Below are positions 1 to 8,714 of a stretch of DNA of 64,000 nt, piece by piece (the stretch's first letter is position 1; the number at the start of each line of letters is the position of its first letter). A program made the position numbers and the translations under genes. This DNA comes from Naegleria lovaniensis (taxonomy: Eukaryota > Heterolobosea > Eutetramitea > Acrasida > Naegleriidae), in contig NW_025407824.1 in NCBI RefSeq assembly GCF_003324165.1, positions 915,605 through 979,604 of the forward strand, in the 5' to 3' direction. The notes under the pieces were generated by a model. It had not been told where the DNA came from. It did no database searches and saw nothing but the letters and a program-made list of their open reading frames with translations.

Positions 1-146
1 TGGGACTACCTTATGTCTCTTTATCAAGTTAACTCGATCAAAAAGAGGAGGGTTGTTGATCAAGATAAAATTCGCAAAGGTTCACAAAAAAAATTCCATA
101 TCGTCTTCTTTCAGAATTCTTCATTTCATTTCTTTTTGAAAAAACT

Positions 147-1496
147 ATGGGCCAACACTCATCATCAGAGAAAGGAACTATTGGTTCTGCAATCATGGTT
201 GGAGAAGATGACGATGCTCCACAACAACAACAATCCAATCAAACTGTTACTGGTGGAAAGGGAGGAGCCACTACTTCATCCTCCGGATTCGTTTCAAAGA
301 ACAAAATTAACGAATCCGTACAAATTGTTTCCATTGAGAAGGATAATGAAGATGAATATGATTTCTTGGTGAAGGTGGTTCTTGTAGGCGATTACGGAGT
401 GGGTAGGTAACATTTCAGTTTCAGAGATCGTTTGATGATGATATGATGATATTGAAATACTTGTTGAAATTTCTGAAATCATCACGGGAATTGGACAAAA
501 TGAAACCACATGTGATGATGTTGTTTGGAAATATCACAACCGTCCTCAATTCGTATACGTGATGAATCATTCTAGGCAAAACAAGTCTTGCTAAGAAAAT
601 TTCTCAACGAGGATTCACCACACAGCATCAACCAACGATTGGAATTGATTTTGTAGTTTGTACATTGGTTCTCAATACCAAAGAGACTGGTAAGTAACAA
701 GGGAAGGCTTGTCTCTCAACCGATAATTTCCCATTAATTGTCAAACATGTCAATTTGTGATGATCATGACATTTACGGAACTCATTTTACGTTTTGGTTT
801 GTGAACCAATAGTTCGTCTTCAGCTTTGGGATACTGCAGGTATGATTTTTACTACTGCTTTTTGAGCTGTTTAAATTACTTTATTTTGAAATTGAACACT
901 TTTGTAATTCACCTCCATGATAACAACATAGGTCAAGGTAAGTGTTATTCACAAGAGAATAGCTCATTTCCTTAATATCTTGTTCTTTTCTACTACAACC
1001 AAACGTGCTACAAACAGAAAAATTTAAGGCTCTTGCCAGTTCGTTTTTCAGAGGTGCCGATGGTATATTTGTGATTGGTAGGTTTTTTGAACTTTTTTGA
1101 AAACTCAAAGGAGTGGAAATTGAAATTTCATGTTAAACGTAAATCATATTTCAAAACACCACACCTGATTTTCAAAAATAATATTTATCATGCATCGTAT
1201 TTCTCACAGCTGATGTTTCAGAAAAATCGTCCTTTGATAGAATTCCAGGTTTTCTTGAAGACGGCAAAAAGAATTGCTCTTCAGATGTTGAATTTGTTTT
1301 TATTGCATCCAAGATTGACCTGCGTACGCAACAATTAGGAGTAATGACCGAGCCAGAGGCAAAGAATGAATTTAGAAAGTATGATGCTAACATCCCAATT
1401 ATAGAAACCAGTGCTAAGGAAGACAAAAATGTTGAAAAAGCACTTTTAACAATTATTCAAAGAATTTACAACAAGAAAAAGGAGGCAAAGCAATAG
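147..1496 (+). CDS. Rab-like small GTPase, probably N-myristoylated
   Basis: Spliced from six exons: 147-402, 576-689, 813-839, 932-937, 1018-1077 and 1210-1496. All junctions are GT-AG and the sum is 750 nt (249 aa). The product has every Ras/Rab G-motif: P-loop GDYGVGKTSL, switch I PTIGIDF, WDTAGQEKF, the base-binding SKID (Ser in place of the usual Asn) and ETSAK. Exon 3 (27 nt) and exon 4 (6 nt, coding part of AGQE) are needed to restore WDTAGQE. The protein starts MGQHSS, which fits the N-myristoylation pattern (Gly2, Ser6), and ends KKKEAKQ with no prenylatable Cys. An acidic, Gln/Ser-rich extension of ~75 residues precedes the G domain. Plant ARA6 Rab5 proteins share this lipid arrangement (family knowledge). 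Membrane trafficking is the likely role; the Rab subfamily is not settled. Confidence 0.9.
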
Positions 1497-1636
1497 ATGC
1501 AGCAAAACATGTGTAGTAGAGAAACAATAATAGTAATTTTTTAATGAAATTGTAAACTATTTTTACATGAAGGTTGTTGTGGAGGATGATAATATTATTT
1601 GTCGTGGTATAGACACAATTTCACAACCAAGATCTT

Positions 1637-2479
1637 TTAGGGTGTGGAACTGTCCAAACGCAACAAGCACTCTTCCATCAATGGCTGATCTGTAGAATGA
1701 TTCTCCATTGTGAATTCTTCATGAACTGGAGTTTGGGCGATAATATAACGTGACACTACCTGAGGTTGAGTTAGGACATGTTTTCGAACGATTGAAATGA
1801 AGGTATGAATAATATCAGGATATCTTTCAGCGGCCTCTTGCAAACGATCTTTCAATGCAGACAATGAGGACCATCCACCACTTTCTTGTCCATGAATAAT
1901 TTCAGATAGCTGTGGGGTAGAGGACAAACATGCACCACTTCTCGTTGTCATAGCAGTGATAGAAGCAACCTTCTGCTCCTTACCATGAGGCTGATCTCTC
2001 TCCTCTTCTTGTTTCTTCTTTTTAGTAAGACATGCTTGAGAACATGCATTCGATGTTGTCAACCCTGTTGAACAAGTACAACCATTACTAGCTGCATTCA
2101 CCCATGCTTCAGCAGTAGCGGTTGGTAGTAGTGAACAAGTCGAACCCACCATGGAATTTACGAATTTACGTTTTTTTCCACATTTGAGTTGATTCACCAA
2201 GGGTCGATCGGTGCCATATCTCAACACGTAGAGTTCACACTTGTTACATAATGGCTTTCCACTCACTTGATGCTTTCTCCACATGGGTGTTGTACGAGTG
2301 CCACAATTTTCACATTGAGTATTTTCAGTTACTCGATTGTAGGATCGTTTCGTACCAACATTCAAAGCAGTTGGTGGATGACATGCACGAGTATTTATCG
2401 TGGCACGAATGAGTCTAAGATGAGTTGGTACATTTTGGCGACTGGCGACTTTCGCCAACCGCCAATTACACACTACCAT
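1637..2479 (-). CDS. GATA zinc-finger protein 1 of tandem array, N-terminally shortened
   Basis: 280 aa. One GATA finger, C-X2-C-X18-C-X2-C, starts at CENCGTRTTPMW, and the conserved C-terminal block of the array (GWSSLSALKDRLQEA to RKHVLTQPQVV) is present. Unlike its four neighbours it has only ~55 residues before the finger, and these resemble nothing in the paralogs. The shared start MDLF..EDW is absent. The finger reads CNKCELY where the others have CNKCGLY, a change at a highly conserved Gly. The unusual N-terminus is read from a stretch of inverted repeats (2435-2500) just before the possible mobile-element ORF, so the original 5' half was probably lost there (inference). It may be a decaying copy or a shortened regulator. 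A sequence-specific DNA-binding role is inferred from the family. Confidence 0.7.
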   Translation of the reverse strand: MVVCNWRLAKVASRQNVPTHLRLIRATINTRACHPPTALNVGTKRSYNRVTENTQCENCGTRTTPMWRKHQVSGKPLCNKCELYVLRYGTDRPLVNQLKCGKKRKFVNSMVGSTCSLLPTATAEAWVNAASNGCTCSTGLTTSNACSQACLTKKKKQEEERDQPHGKEQKVASITAMTTRSGACLSSTPQLSEIIHGQESGGWSSLSALKDRLQEAAERYPDIIHTFISIVRKHVLTQPQVVSRYIIAQTPVHEEFTMENHSTDQPLMEECLLRLDSSTP

Positions 2480-2500
2480 AATCGCAATTCGCCAATTAAG
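2435..2500. repeat. Short inverted/direct repeats of a GGCGA / CGCCAA motif
   Basis: TTGGCGA at 2435 is mirrored by TTCGCCAA at 2451, and further GGCGA, CGCCAA and GCCAATT copies follow to about 2500. The stretch lies at the boundary between the shortened GATA gene and the A/C-rich ORF. It could be the end of an inserted element or a promoter with CCAAT-like sites; the sequence does not decide. Confidence 0.4.
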
Positions 2501-2592
2501 ATTGTAAATCTATTACAACACGGTAATTGTAATTTTTAGAGGGAAACATCGCTTGAAAAATTTCCTAAACAACACAGTGTGTAGTGTCAACC

Positions 2593-3606
2593 ATGTCCAT
2601 CAACCAAACAGCTTCCTCTCAGCAAGAAGAAGAACAGTCCAAGAAAAGACTAGAACAGTCCCCAGTACAAGGCTTTGAGGAAGAACCATCAGAGTGCGAG
2701 CATCCTAAACACAGAAAGTTAAACCCTGAACCACCTTATAATATTGAACAAATCATCCAGAACTCCTTGCAACACTTTTCCAATTCCATGATGGATCAGA
2801 TAGAAGGACTCACCACAAAGGTACAAGGCTTTGAAACTCGCCTTCAACAAGTAACTCAACCACATCAATTTAATAATAACAACCATCCGTTCGACCCTAA
2901 CTTCTCAGTACCAAACCATATGCATGTCCCACAATCTACAAATATGTTCAACATCCCATTCCAAAACAAGTCTGACAATGCTCCCGTCGCCCCTCATACC
3001 TGCAGATGGATCAATATTAACGACACTACTTACAACCTATTTTCAAACAACCACACTACTACAAACACACCTTTCAATGGTTTATCAGATGAAGCCTTAA
3101 AGTTCTACACCTCTTCATACTTGAAAAACAATTGGAACTTCGCCCCCGACTACCTCGCTAAACTCAACGGGCTAGAACTTGCTCAACTTCTCCAACAAAG
3201 TATTATAAGAAAGCTCCTTACCATGACCCCAACTGGAACAACTCTTACCTACCTTATTGGAAAATACAAACAACTGCTTCAAAACACAAACATTCCTCAT
3301 GTTAAAACCGAACCACGTCCGGAATTAAACCTTCCAATCCTTAACACAGTATTAGTTTGCAGCGGCCTTACCTGCAAAGCACTCAACTGTTCAGCAATGT
3401 CAACAGATCTCATTGCCCGAGCAGAATTACTTGCGTTGGGCTTACTACTATCAAACAGAATAGCCAATGCCCTTGACTGCGCAGCTGAGAATAATTACAC
3501 AATGGAAGACATCTCCAGAGAAATTAACCAACAGCTCAATAATACAAACGTACCTCAGACATTGCTTCTATTAAATGGTGTGACATTACCTGGGACAAAC
3601 CAATGA
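2593..3606 (+). CDS. A/C-rich 337-aa ORF, possible mobile-element ORF1 (gag-like)
   Basis: Begins at the first ATG in frame (2593); a GTG lies in frame at 2584. I do not recognise the protein. It has an acidic, Gln-rich N-terminus, a short possible coiled coil (around SMMDQIEGLTTKVQGF), an Asn/Pro-rich middle and a helical second half. The coding strand is strikingly rich in A and C and poor in G, with many C-ending codons, unlike every other gene here. That bias, the gap of Ns 156 bp downstream, and its place inside a tandem gene array next to a shortened copy suggest an inserted repetitive element whose remaining ORFs lie in or beyond the gap (inference). No reverse transcriptase or integrase motif is visible. 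A host gene of unusual composition is the alternative. Confidence 0.45.
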   Translation: MSINQTASSQQEEEQSKKRLEQSPVQGFEEEPSECEHPKHRKLNPEPPYNIEQIIQNSLQHFSNSMMDQIEGLTTKVQGFETRLQQVTQPHQFNNNNHPFDPNFSVPNHMHVPQSTNMFNIPFQNKSDNAPVAPHTCRWININDTTYNLFSNNHTTTNTPFNGLSDEALKFYTSSYLKNNWNFAPDYLAKLNGLELAQLLQQSIIRKLLTMTPTGTTLTYLIGKYKQLLQNTNIPHVKTEPRPELNLPILNTVLVCSGLTCKALNCSAMSTDLIARAELLALGLLLSNRIANALDCAAENNYTMEDISREINQQLNNTNVPQTLLLLNGVTLPGTNQ

Positions 3607-3762
3607 AGGGTTGGTTTCAAATAATTAATTCAGGTCACAAAACCGATAAAGATCCATCATAATCGAACCAGCCCCCAACCAAAAGTACTGCCCTGTGAAA
3701 TTAATCACCTCATACAGAGACCAAGTCCACCACTTCAAAGAAAGAATACCTTTACAAATAAA

Positions 3763-3772
3763 NNNNNNNNNN
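3763..3772. other. Assembly gap (10 N)
   Basis: Ten Ns, a conventional placeholder for a join of unknown length. The flanks (3607-3762 and 3773-4080) contain no convincing gene. One forward frame stays open from about 3630 to the gap and may be the start of a second ORF of the element upstream. Confidence 0.95.
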
Positions 3773-3809
3773 GGTAACTGACAAGGAGAGGAGGTAAAAG
3801 AGAGAAAGC

Positions 3810-4016
3810 ATGACTCTTCATGTCGCGTCCATGAAGACACGTGTCTCAGGGTCATTTGTATGGCACATACATAATAATCTCGTTCTTCGGGAAACTCCCA
3901 TCCATGTATTGCTCTGTTGGGATCCTGCCTTGTGCGAGTTGATAGTAATCAATGACTTAACAAAAGCAATTACAATCGAAGGTCCATTACTGAATTTTGT
4001 AGAAACAGAAATGTAA
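3810..4016 (+). CDS. Small 68-aa ORF after the gap
   Basis: ATG-started ORF running from 38 bases past the gap to a stop just before the 3' end of GATA gene 2. There is no recognisable domain. It could be the tail of something that begins in the gap, or chance. Listed only because nothing else explains this interval. Confidence 0.2.
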   Translation: MTLHVASMKTRVSGSFVWHIHNNLVLRETPIHVLLCWDPALCELIVINDLTKAITIEGPLLNFVETEM

Positions 4017-4080
4017 TTAGATCATTCCATTGGATATTTACAAAATATTTAATGTCAGTACTCATGAATCACCAATTTTT

Positions 4081-5250
4081 TCAAAAAATCCCGAAACTAT
4101 CCCTCTCCAATTCGCAAACCTCTCCCTCTATTTCTTGTTGATGAGTGAACTGTTCCTGTGTTGGGAATTCCATTCTCGATGAAATTATTTGTGACACCAC
4201 CTGAGGTTGAGTTAATACATGTTTTCTAATAATTGAAATCAACGTGTGAATAATCTCAGGAAATCTTTCTGATGCTTGTCGCAAACGATGATTCAATGAA
4301 GCGAGTGAGTTCCATCCTTCTTCTTCGTCTTGAGAAGACACTGGTTGCATGGACTCAGAATTACCAATTCCAACTTGTCCTTGATTTGTCTCTTTCACAT
4401 GTTCATCGTCGTGTTTCTTCTTTTTAGCTTTTCGAGGCTTGTCAACACAAGGTTGTGAAATCTCCTCGTGGTTGTTGGAAATTTCCAACCATGCCTTACA
4501 AGAATCACTCAATCTCGTTGCTGTCTCATCAAGAGTAGTTACAAATTGCTGCTTCTGTGCTCGTGGTTGTAGTTGTTGTTCTATCACTTCATTCGAATCC
4601 AATTTTCGTTTATGTCCTCTTCGTCCAAATTTTAATTTCTCAACCATGGGTCGATTTGTATCATATCTCAATAAATAGAGTCCACACTTGTTACATAGTG
4701 GTTTTCCTTCTTGATTTTTTCTCCACATGGGTGTTTTGGAAGTACCACAATTATGACATTTACAATCTCGAGATTTTCGAATATAGGGACGACGACGATT
4801 CGAGGTCGAGGCGCTTGCAAGGGTGGAGTTGGCATTCGAGTTGGATTTGGAACATGTCGAAGTTGGAGCATGTGTTTCTTCCATGAGGAGGGTTATATGA
4901 GAATTCCAAGTTGGTAAAGAATTTGTGGATGCATTCGACTCACACGGTTGACCAACATGATGACGAGGTTTTGCTGAAAATGTGCACAACGATTCACATG
5001 TTTCATGTGGTGTATCCACCATGACGAGAGGGTTTGTTGTTGTTACACCACTTCTTGAGAGTGGAGCACCATGGTGTGTTGGAATGAATGGAAAACCACA
5101 TGTTGATACATTGTCCTCTTCTTCTGCTTTGTTCTCATTCATGAAATCATTCCACACATGTTTCCATTCTTCTTCTTCATTCATTTCCATGGGAGTAAAA
5201 GTTTGGTATGTCAAACAGTTCATTTGGAGAAACAATGGATTGGTGTCCAT
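4081..5250 (-). CDS. GATA zinc-finger protein 2 of tandem array
   Basis: 389 aa when started at the ATG encoding MDTNPLF (5250); upstream in-frame codons exist but that start sits like the paralogs' MDLF. The finger starts at CHNCGTSKTPMW and has a 17-residue loop (C-X2-C-X17-C-X2-C), whereas the other four copies have 18. A basic patch (RRRPYIRKSRDCK) precedes it, and Lys-rich segments that could be nuclear signals follow. The C-terminal block common to the array is present (GWNSLASLNHRLRQA through RKHVLTQPQVVSQI). It is the most diverged full-length copy, so it is probably an early product of the duplications. A nuclear transcription-factor role is inferred from the finger. Confidence 0.85.
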   Translation of the reverse strand: MDTNPLFLQMNCLTYQTFTPMEMNEEEEWKHVWNDFMNENKAEEEDNVSTCGFPFIPTHHGAPLSRSGVTTTNPLVMVDTPHETCESLCTFSAKPRHHVGQPCESNASTNSLPTWNSHITLLMEETHAPTSTCSKSNSNANSTLASASTSNRRRPYIRKSRDCKCHNCGTSKTPMWRKNQEGKPLCNKCGLYLLRYDTNRPMVEKLKFGRRGHKRKLDSNEVIEQQLQPRAQKQQFVTTLDETATRLSDSCKAWLEISNNHEEISQPCVDKPRKAKKKKHDDEHVKETNQGQVGIGNSESMQPVSSQDEEEGWNSLASLNHRLRQASERFPEIIHTLISIIRKHVLTQPQVVSQIISSRMEFPTQEQFTHQQEIEGEVCELERDSFGIF

Positions 5251-5691
5251 ACTTTTTTTTTTGATATAGAGTGAGAGAGAGGTATAGCTAGCACTCACAC
5301 AGATTTGAGTTTTTTATATTCTAATTGACCATATCTGGAAAATGCAACTCTTAAAAATTTGATGAAAGTTGAATTAGAGATCGAATGGACGAGTAGTTGT
5401 ACTAGAAAGTCGCTTCCGAATGGATTGGATCCGACTGAGACGAGCAATGTTTGGCCAAACGGAATTACATGCACAACGAAAAATGGTCGATCGCGCCTTA
5501 AAAACGTCTCACAGAGTCCGTTGAAACCTCAACAATTGTGTTTAATTGTTTTTGAGACAGTAGAGATACAGCAGAGCCTTCTTCTCACACGCAGATCGTC
5601 CGTTCGATGATGGGTATGCTTAGAGAATCTCTTATGGTGTGTGTGGTGTTTACAGTAGGTTTATTTGGTTTAAGGATTGAATTCTCTATCC
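5251..5691. other. Spacer between GATA genes 2 and 3
   Basis: About 440 bp holding the 5' flank of GATA gene 2 and the 3' flank of GATA gene 3. An open frame of ~83 codons on the plus strand has no protein-like features. The clear block shared by the three later spacers was not found here. Confidence 0.5.
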
Positions 5692-6756
5692 TTATTGAAT
5701 ACATGTTTCGAATAACAAGAAATTTGTGCATGATTCTTCTTCTTCTTCCTTAATGGAGAGTTCTGTAGAATCCAATGATAATTGTGGTTCTGGTTCTTGT
5801 TGTTGATGAAGATTCAATGGAGAGGTTTGTACAATCTGTGAAAGAACTTGAGGTTGAGTCAAGACATGTTTTCGAATCAATGAAATTAAGGTTTGAATAA
5901 TGTCTGGATATCTTTCAGAGGCTTCTTTCAATCGATCCTTTAACACATTCAATGATGACCAACCATGATGTACATGTCCTTCATGATTTAGAGTTTCTGT
6001 CAAATCACATTCCATTGAACGGAAAGAAGGGTCCTGTTTCATCTTTTTACATTCAATTTCTGCAACATCATTTTCAGAAGGCGATTTTATGACATTGGAT
6101 GGTGTTTCCTCAGCTGCCACATGTCTTTTTCTTCTTCCTAATTTGAGATATTCCTCCTTCGCAGGTCGATTCATTCCATATCTCAATTCATACAATCCAC
6201 ACTTGTTACATAATGTTTGACCAGTCGATGGATTTCTTCTCCAAGTTGGAGTGGAACGAGTTCCACAATTTTCACATTGTGAATTCTTTGTAGTCATTGA
6301 ACGTGTTCGTTTTTTCTTCATTCGCATGGGAAATCCATGGTGTGGAGTGTTGGTAGTCTGAATTTCATGTTGCATTAATGCATGTCGTTGGAAGGTTAAA
6401 AGTTGTCGTGGTGGTTGAAGAGGCATGGATGAACATGGACAGTTCGAACATAAATCATGCTCACGGCTCAAGATCTGAAAGGGATCATAACTTAAAGTCA
6501 CTGGATGTGGATCATGTAGTGTCGAATGATTCGAATGGTCGTGATGGGTTTGGGATATTGGTTTCATGGTTGGTTTACATGTAGCTGCAGCTCCATATAT
6601 TTGGTTCAGTGGAGACAGAAGAACATGTTTCACACCTGTGGAGCTCGACATTATTGACTCGAACCAATTGGTATGTTCATGATCTTCATTATCTGGTAAC
6701 AAGAATTGACTGTTCCAATCTTCGATGGCATGCTCGTTTGGAGAGAATAAATCCAT
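5692..6756 (-). CDS. GATA zinc-finger protein 3 of tandem array
   Basis: 354 aa from the ATG of MDLFSPNEHAIEDW (6756), which aligns with the starts of genes 4 and 5. The same frame is open 66 codons further upstream, but the matching region of the neighbours is not open, so I do not use it. The finger starts at CENCGTRSTPTWRR, type C-X2-C-X18-C-X2-C, followed by LRYGMNRPAKEEYLKLGRRKR, a basic tail typical of GATA domains. The N-terminal half carries the blocks TSVKHVLLSPLNQIYGAA-like and CKPTMKPISQTHHD, shared with gene 4. The conserved C-terminal block follows (GWSSLNVLKDRLKEASERYP to LTQPQVLSQI). Nearly identical protein segments in genes 3, 4 and 5 point to recent duplication or gene conversion. 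Confidence 0.88.
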   Translation of the reverse strand: MDLFSPNEHAIEDWNSQFLLPDNEDHEHTNWFESIMSSSTGVKHVLLSPLNQIYGAAATCKPTMKPISQTHHDHSNHSTLHDPHPVTLSYDPFQILSREHDLCSNCPCSSMPLQPPRQLLTFQRHALMQHEIQTTNTPHHGFPMRMKKKRTRSMTTKNSQCENCGTRSTPTWRRNPSTGQTLCNKCGLYELRYGMNRPAKEEYLKLGRRKRHVAAEETPSNVIKSPSENDVAEIECKKMKQDPSFRSMECDLTETLNHEGHVHHGWSSLNVLKDRLKEASERYPDIIQTLISLIRKHVLTQPQVLSQIVQTSPLNLHQQQEPEPQLSLDSTELSIKEEEEESCTNFLLFETCIQ

Positions 6757-7188
6757 GTTTTTGGATTCGAGTATATTTGTTTGTGTTGTTGTTGTTGTTT
6801 TTAATACTTTTTTAGTTTCCTTCGAAATGAATTCTTGTCGTTCTGGTTCTAATTCAATGAGAAATCCTTTTTCCAAATCGGGTGAATGTAACCAATCATT
6901 AGATGGTCGAGCGAAAATTCCAACATGTCCGAACGTCTGTACTAGAAGAAACAATCTTCCTTAGATCTACAGTGAACGAAACGTTCATGCGGCAACTAAA
7001 CTATGGACTTATTCGTCATGATGAACCATTTCCATCCACAACGATCGCACCGAAATCGATATGAATACCTGCGACAATATTGTTGTGAACAATAAGTGAC
7101 ACATTCGATCGACTGTCTGAAATATTGGAAGCTCTTATTGTGTGTGTTGTATTTGGAGTACTTTTACATGGATTAAGGATTGAATTCC
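6757..7188. repeat. Duplicated 5'-flank block, copy A
   Basis: Upstream region of GATA gene 3. From about 6952 it carries conserved pieces in order: CAATCTTCCTTAGATCTACA, CATGCGGCAAC, GATCGCACCGAAAT, CCTGCGACAA, CATTCGATCGACTGTCTGAA and a TCTTATTGTGTG-like end. The same pieces recur upstream of genes 4 and 5, so the duplication unit included the promoter region. Confidence 0.8.
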
Positions 7189-8229
7189 TTATTCATTACT
7201 TTTTTCCAATAGTAACATATCTGTACAAGTAAATGATAAATCTCTGGATTCTCCATGATTCAATGAATGTTGTTGTTGTGCAATTTGAGAGGTTTGTAAA
7301 ATCTGTGAAAGAACTTGAGGTTGTGTCAAAACATGTTTTCTAATCAGTGAAATTAAGGTTTGAATAATGTCTGGATATCTTTCAGAGGCTTCTTTCAATC
7401 GATCCTTTAACACATTCAATGATGACCAACCATGTACATGTCCTTCATGATTTAGAGCTCCTTTCAGATTACTTTCATGAGTTGAAATTATATGGTCCTG
7501 TTTCATCTTTTTACATTCACTTTCTGAAAGGTCATCTTCAGAAGGTGACATTGTAACATTACTCGTAGATGATTCTTCTACTGCAACATGTCTTTTTCTT
7601 CTTCCTAATTTGAGATATTCCTCCTTCGCAGGTCGATTCATTCCATATCTCAATTCATACAATCCACACTTGTTACACAATGTTTGACCTGTCGATGGAT
7701 TTTTTCTCCATGTTGGAGTGGAATGAGTTCCACAATTTTCACATTGTGAATTCTTTGTGTGTGTTCGTTTTGTTTTCATTCGGGTGGGAAATTCATGGTG
7801 AGGAGTTCTCGTTGTCTGAATTTCATGTTGGAATAAACGTTTGTGTGTTAGTAGTTGTCGTGGTGGTTGAAGAGGTATGGATGAACATGGACAGTTCGAG
7901 AGCAAAATATTGGAACATGCATCATGCTCACGGCTCAAGATCTGAAAGGGAACATAATGTGAAGTCACTGGATGTGGATCATGTAATATAGAATGATTCG
8001 ATTGGTCGTGATGGGTTTGGGATATTGGTTTCATGGTTGGTTTGCATGTAGCTGCAGCTCCATATATTTGGTGCAGTGGAGACAGAAGAACATGTTTCAC
8101 ACCTGTGGAGCTCGATATTACTGACTCGACCTCATTAGCATGTTCAGAGTCATTCTCTTCATCATCTTGTAACAAGATCTGACTGTTCCAATCTTCGATG
8201 GCGAGGTCGTTTGGAGAGAATAAATCCAT
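7189..8229 (-). CDS. GATA zinc-finger protein 4 of tandem array
   Basis: 346 aa, starting MDLFSPNDLAIEDW. The finger starts at CENCGTHSTPTWRKN with an 18-residue loop and is followed by the same basic tail as gene 3. Closest to gene 3: the N-terminal blocks around the KHVLLSPLHQIYGAAATC stretch and the segment QILSREHD..CSN are shared, with small indels. The C-terminal block GWSSLNVLKDRLKEASERYP continues to RKHVLTQPQVLSQILQTS. A transcription-factor role is inferred. The gene is intronless, like the rest of the array, and its 5' flank carries copy B of the duplicated block. Confidence 0.88.
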   Translation of the reverse strand: MDLFSPNDLAIEDWNSQILLQDDEENDSEHANEVESVISSSTGVKHVLLSPLHQIYGAAATCKPTMKPISQTHHDQSNHSILHDPHPVTSHYVPFQILSREHDACSNILLSNCPCSSIPLQPPRQLLTHKRLFQHEIQTTRTPHHEFPTRMKTKRTHTKNSQCENCGTHSTPTWRKNPSTGQTLCNKCGLYELRYGMNRPAKEEYLKLGRRKRHVAVEESSTSNVTMSPSEDDLSESECKKMKQDHIISTHESNLKGALNHEGHVHGWSSLNVLKDRLKEASERYPDIIQTLISLIRKHVLTQPQVLSQILQTSQIAQQQHSLNHGESRDLSFTCTDMLLLEKSNE

Positions 8230-8714
8230 GTTTTTGGATAAATGTTTGTGTTATTGTTGTGTTTAATTTTTTCAGTGTCCTTCGAAATACAATCTTGTCG
8301 TTGTGGTTCTATTCAGTGAAATGTGAACCCTCTTTCCAAATCGGGTGAATGGAAACAGTTATTAGCCGGTCTAGTGAAAATTCCAACAGGTCCGAATGTG
8401 TGTACTGGAAGAAACAATCTTCCTTAGATCTACAGTGAATGAAACATTCATGCGGCAACCAATCCTTTGACTTTTTCGTCATTATGAACCATTCCCATCC
8501 ACCATGATCGCACCGAAATCGATTGAAACAGTGGAATTAGGAACCATCTTTCTCTTCTTCTTCACTGGTTGCTGTTTGTGCTGGCACAGTTGCCTTTTTC
8601 TCAACCTGCGACAACATCTGTTGTGAAAAATAAGTGTACACATTCGATCGACTGTCTGAAATATTGGAATCTCTTATTGTGTATGGTGTACTTATGGTTT
8701 ACGGATTGAATTCC
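8230..8714. repeat. Duplicated 5'-flank block, copy B, with ~80-bp extra segment
   Basis: Upstream region of GATA gene 4. It has the same conserved pieces as copies A and C (CAATCTTCCTTAGATCTACA at about 8416, then CATGCGGCAAC, GATCGCACCGAAAT, CCTGCGACAACAT, CATTCGATCGACTGTCTGAA). Between GCACCGAAAT and CCTGCGACAAC it carries roughly 80 bp missing from the other two copies. Confidence 0.8.
8537..8617 (-). CDS. Putative 26-aa micro-ORF in copy B spacer
   Basis: On the minus strand ATG TTG TCG CAG (8617) opens a 26-codon frame whose product is charged and ends SEEEEKDGS before TAA. It begins right after a splice-acceptor-like TTTTTCACAACAG and spans the segment unique to copy B. In copy C the same ATG opens a 16-codon frame; in copy A the ATG is ATA. 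It could be a short upstream ORF, a relic last exon, or chance. Confidence 0.2.
   Translation of the reverse strand: MLSQVEKKATVPAQTATSEEEEKDGS

Noticed and set aside
3625-3855. Minus-strand ORF spanning the N gap
   Set aside because: It reads through ten unknown bases of a gap of unknown length, so the frame has no meaning.
6757-6954. 66-codon N-terminal extension of GATA gene 3
   Set aside because: The matching DNA upstream of genes 4 and 5 is not open, and MDLF..EDW is the shared start.
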